Assembly: GCA_024690505.1 (NCBI GenBank)
Contig: JAILPA010000098.1
Location: 1 to 42,735 of the forward strand
Reading direction: 5' to 3'
Origin: Prevotella sp.
Lineage (GTDB): Bacteria > Bacteroidota > Bacteroidia > Bacteroidales > Bacteroidaceae
Length of the DNA stretch: 42,735 nt
Positions within the stretch are counted from its first letter, which is position 1. Each line of letters begins with the position of its first letter. A program made the translations under genes and the position numbers. The notes under the pieces are model-generated. The model was not told the origin of the DNA, did no database searches, and saw only the letters and a list, made by a program, of their open reading frames with translations. Positions 41,511 through 42,735 of this stretch are shown here, in pieces.

Positions 41511-42735
41511 ATGAAAATGATGAAAAACTATTTTCTCGCTTTTCTCCTTACGCTTCTGCTGCCCACATTAGGTAAGGCACAGTCGTTGTCGCATGAGGAG
41601 AAGCTTGTCAACTACAAGATGGAAGCCATTGAAACTGAGGGGGACTCCTATACCGAGGTGACGGTGTCGTACCTTCAGCCTGCAAAGATTCCTGCACAGT
41701 TCGAGGTGCGCTTCTCTATATGGCAGGAGCCAGACTGCCTGCGTCCTTTCGTCAGGGTTGCAGACGGCAAGGGAGTGAATGTAGACTGGAATCGCCTCGA
41801 GTGTGTGTTGATTAATGTTGACAAGGAACAGCCCGAGCCTGTTGGCGGCTATGCAATGGACAAAGACCGCTGCTGGGTGCTGCCCTACTATTCTGTGCGC
41901 CGCACAAACAAACAGACGTTCAAAGTGCGGTTCAGCCCCGATGCTTTCACGCCCAAGGTGAAGGGCGATGTGAGGAAGATGATGGAAAGGAATCACCTGT
42001 TGCGCTTCTGTGCCCATACGTTTCTAAGGGTTGACCTCTACACCCTTGGCGGAATGCTCATCACCAACCGTCCTTCCACCACGCCCCCTGCAGCATCCAG
42101 CTGCTGGGAGGCAGACGGATGGATTCCCAGCGCAGCGAAGGAGCAGAAGGAGTTCGTCCTTGGCGACATGGGCAACGGCCCCGCTCTAGGCCCTGTACGG
42201 CTGGGGTGGCGGCTGGCCGACGTGCCAAAGAGTGTGGATGGACTCTACGACAACTGGATACGCAGGGTGGAAAAGGAAAACGATCCTGCCGTGGACGAAT
42301 CCGACCTGCGTGAGTGGGTGACGCTCCTCTATTATGACCAAGAGCACAGGCCTGTGCTGGAAAGCAATGTCGTCGACGACCGCATCATCAGTTTCCACGT
42401 GTTGCCCTCAGCCACCAATGTGGTAACAACCAACGGGGTGCGCCTCGGCTCATCGGTTGCCGACTATCAGAAGCGGTTCGGCAATCCCATGTGGGTGGTG
42501 TCGCGCGAGGAGGGAAAGGCCGAGACCTACTATCAGGATGCTTTCACTTTCTGTACCGACCTCAAGAATGTCTATACACGGACTGACGGTGCCAACATCA
42601 ACAGGTTCAAGCCGGGAGCCGTCATCAGCAGGATAGAATATTCCGTCTCGCCCGACAAAGTGAAGGACGTGCCTGCACCCCCCAAGCCAATAGGCACCTA
42701 TACTACCACTATCACCGCGGGAACACAGGATACTG
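41511..42735 (+). CDS. Secreted protein of unknown function, partial (3' end outside the window)
   Basis: An open frame of 408 codons that runs off the right edge. It starts MKMMKNYFLAFLLTLLLPTL and has a signal peptide ending at about residue 24 (GKAQ). The mature part is a mix of strands and helices with many Trp and Cys; near residue 320 the segment TNGVRLGSSVADYQKRFGNP resembles the small repeated motif of proteins that judge flow of a 'G-x-x-x-G-x-S-x-x-x-v-x-x-x-l-G-x-P' type, as in SmpA/BamE-like domains. The function is unknown. It is divergent from rplM and has its own -7 element. Confidence 0.75.
   Translation, partial: MKMMKNYFLAFLLTLLLPTLGKAQSLSHEEKLVNYKMEAIETEGDSYTEVTVSYLQPAKIPAQFEVRFSIWQEPDCLRPFVRVADGKGVNVDWNRLECVLINVDKEQPEPVGGYAMDKDRCWVLPYYSVRRTNKQTFKVRFSPDAFTPKVKGDVRKMMERNHLLRFCAHTFLRVDLYTLGGMLITNRPSTTPPAASSCWEADGWIPSAAKEQKEFVLGDMGNGPALGPVRLGWRLADVPKSVDGLYDNWIRRVEKENDPAVDESDLREWVTLLYYDQEHRPVLESNVVDDRIISFHVLPSATNVVTTNGVRLGSSVADYQKRFGNPMWVVSREEGKAETYYQDAFTFCTDLKNVYTRTDGANINRFKPGAVISRIEYSVSPDKVKDVPAPPKPIGTYTTTITAGTQDT

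Overview
The window looks like chromosomal DNA from a member of the Bacteroidales, most probably Prevotellaceae (Prevotella sensu lato). The reasons are: (i) many intergenic gaps carry the Bacteroidetes sigma -7 element TAnnTTTGC, usually without a Shine-Dalgarno sequence; (ii) several large exported proteins end in a C-terminal tail of the type 'NLxGQRV...KGLxIVNGKK' that is typical of Prevotella secreted proteins; (iii) short lipoproteins, a stand-alone adenosylcobalamin-RNR C-terminal-like domain, and tsf/rpsB/rpsI/rplM proteins of Bacteroidetes type. I see no rRNA, tRNA, CRISPR array, integrase or transposase. Genus assignment is inference.

Layout. 1-1.9 kb: zinc-ribbon protein (cut by the left edge), lipoprotein, der GTPase, all on the minus strand. 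2.0-4.5 kb: two tandem paralogous exported proteins with a C-terminal YARHG domain (plus). 4.5-5.0 kb: an array of short palindromes at a convergent junction. 5.0-9.9 kb (minus): RNR-like domain protein, folB, N-acetylmuramoyl-L-alanine amidase, MlaD-family protein, dnaA. 10.0-12.5 kb (plus): M6 metalloprotease, nitroreductase. 12.5-12.9 kb: palindromes plus a triple 41-bp repeat. 12.9-15.2 kb (minus): thyA, DMT-family transporter, lipoprotein. 15.4-17.7 kb (plus): typA/bipA and a PH-domain membrane protein. 17.8-22.5 kb (minus): a probable four-gene operon of a 17-residue-repeat secreted protein, a lipocalin-like secreted protein, a HAD hydrolase and a large receiver/PEP-synthase-like ATP-binding protein. 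22.9-23.5 kb: FAH-family enzyme. 23.6-34.4 kb (minus): three large modular exported proteins and a 57-residue acidic peptide. 34.6-37.5 kb (minus): an RsbV/RsbW/RsbU-like partner-switching set. 38.1-41.2 kb (minus): rplM-rpsI-rpsB-tsf. 41.5 kb to the right edge: a secreted protein cut by the window.

The coding content is largely housekeeping plus a cell-surface arsenal. The more unusual signal is in the intergenic DNA: palindrome arrays with about 22-bp period at 3' ends of genes, a heptanucleotide (GAATGAG) microsatellite placed directly against two start codons, an interleaved A-B-A'-B' inverted repeat, a long inverted repeat between rpsB and tsf, structured 5' leaders before rplM and rpsB, and a structured, oddly protein-like element in front of the first large surface protein. 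The partner-switching genes, the surface-protein genes and the small acidic peptide lie in one direction with no recognised promoter between them, so common control is possible but unproven.
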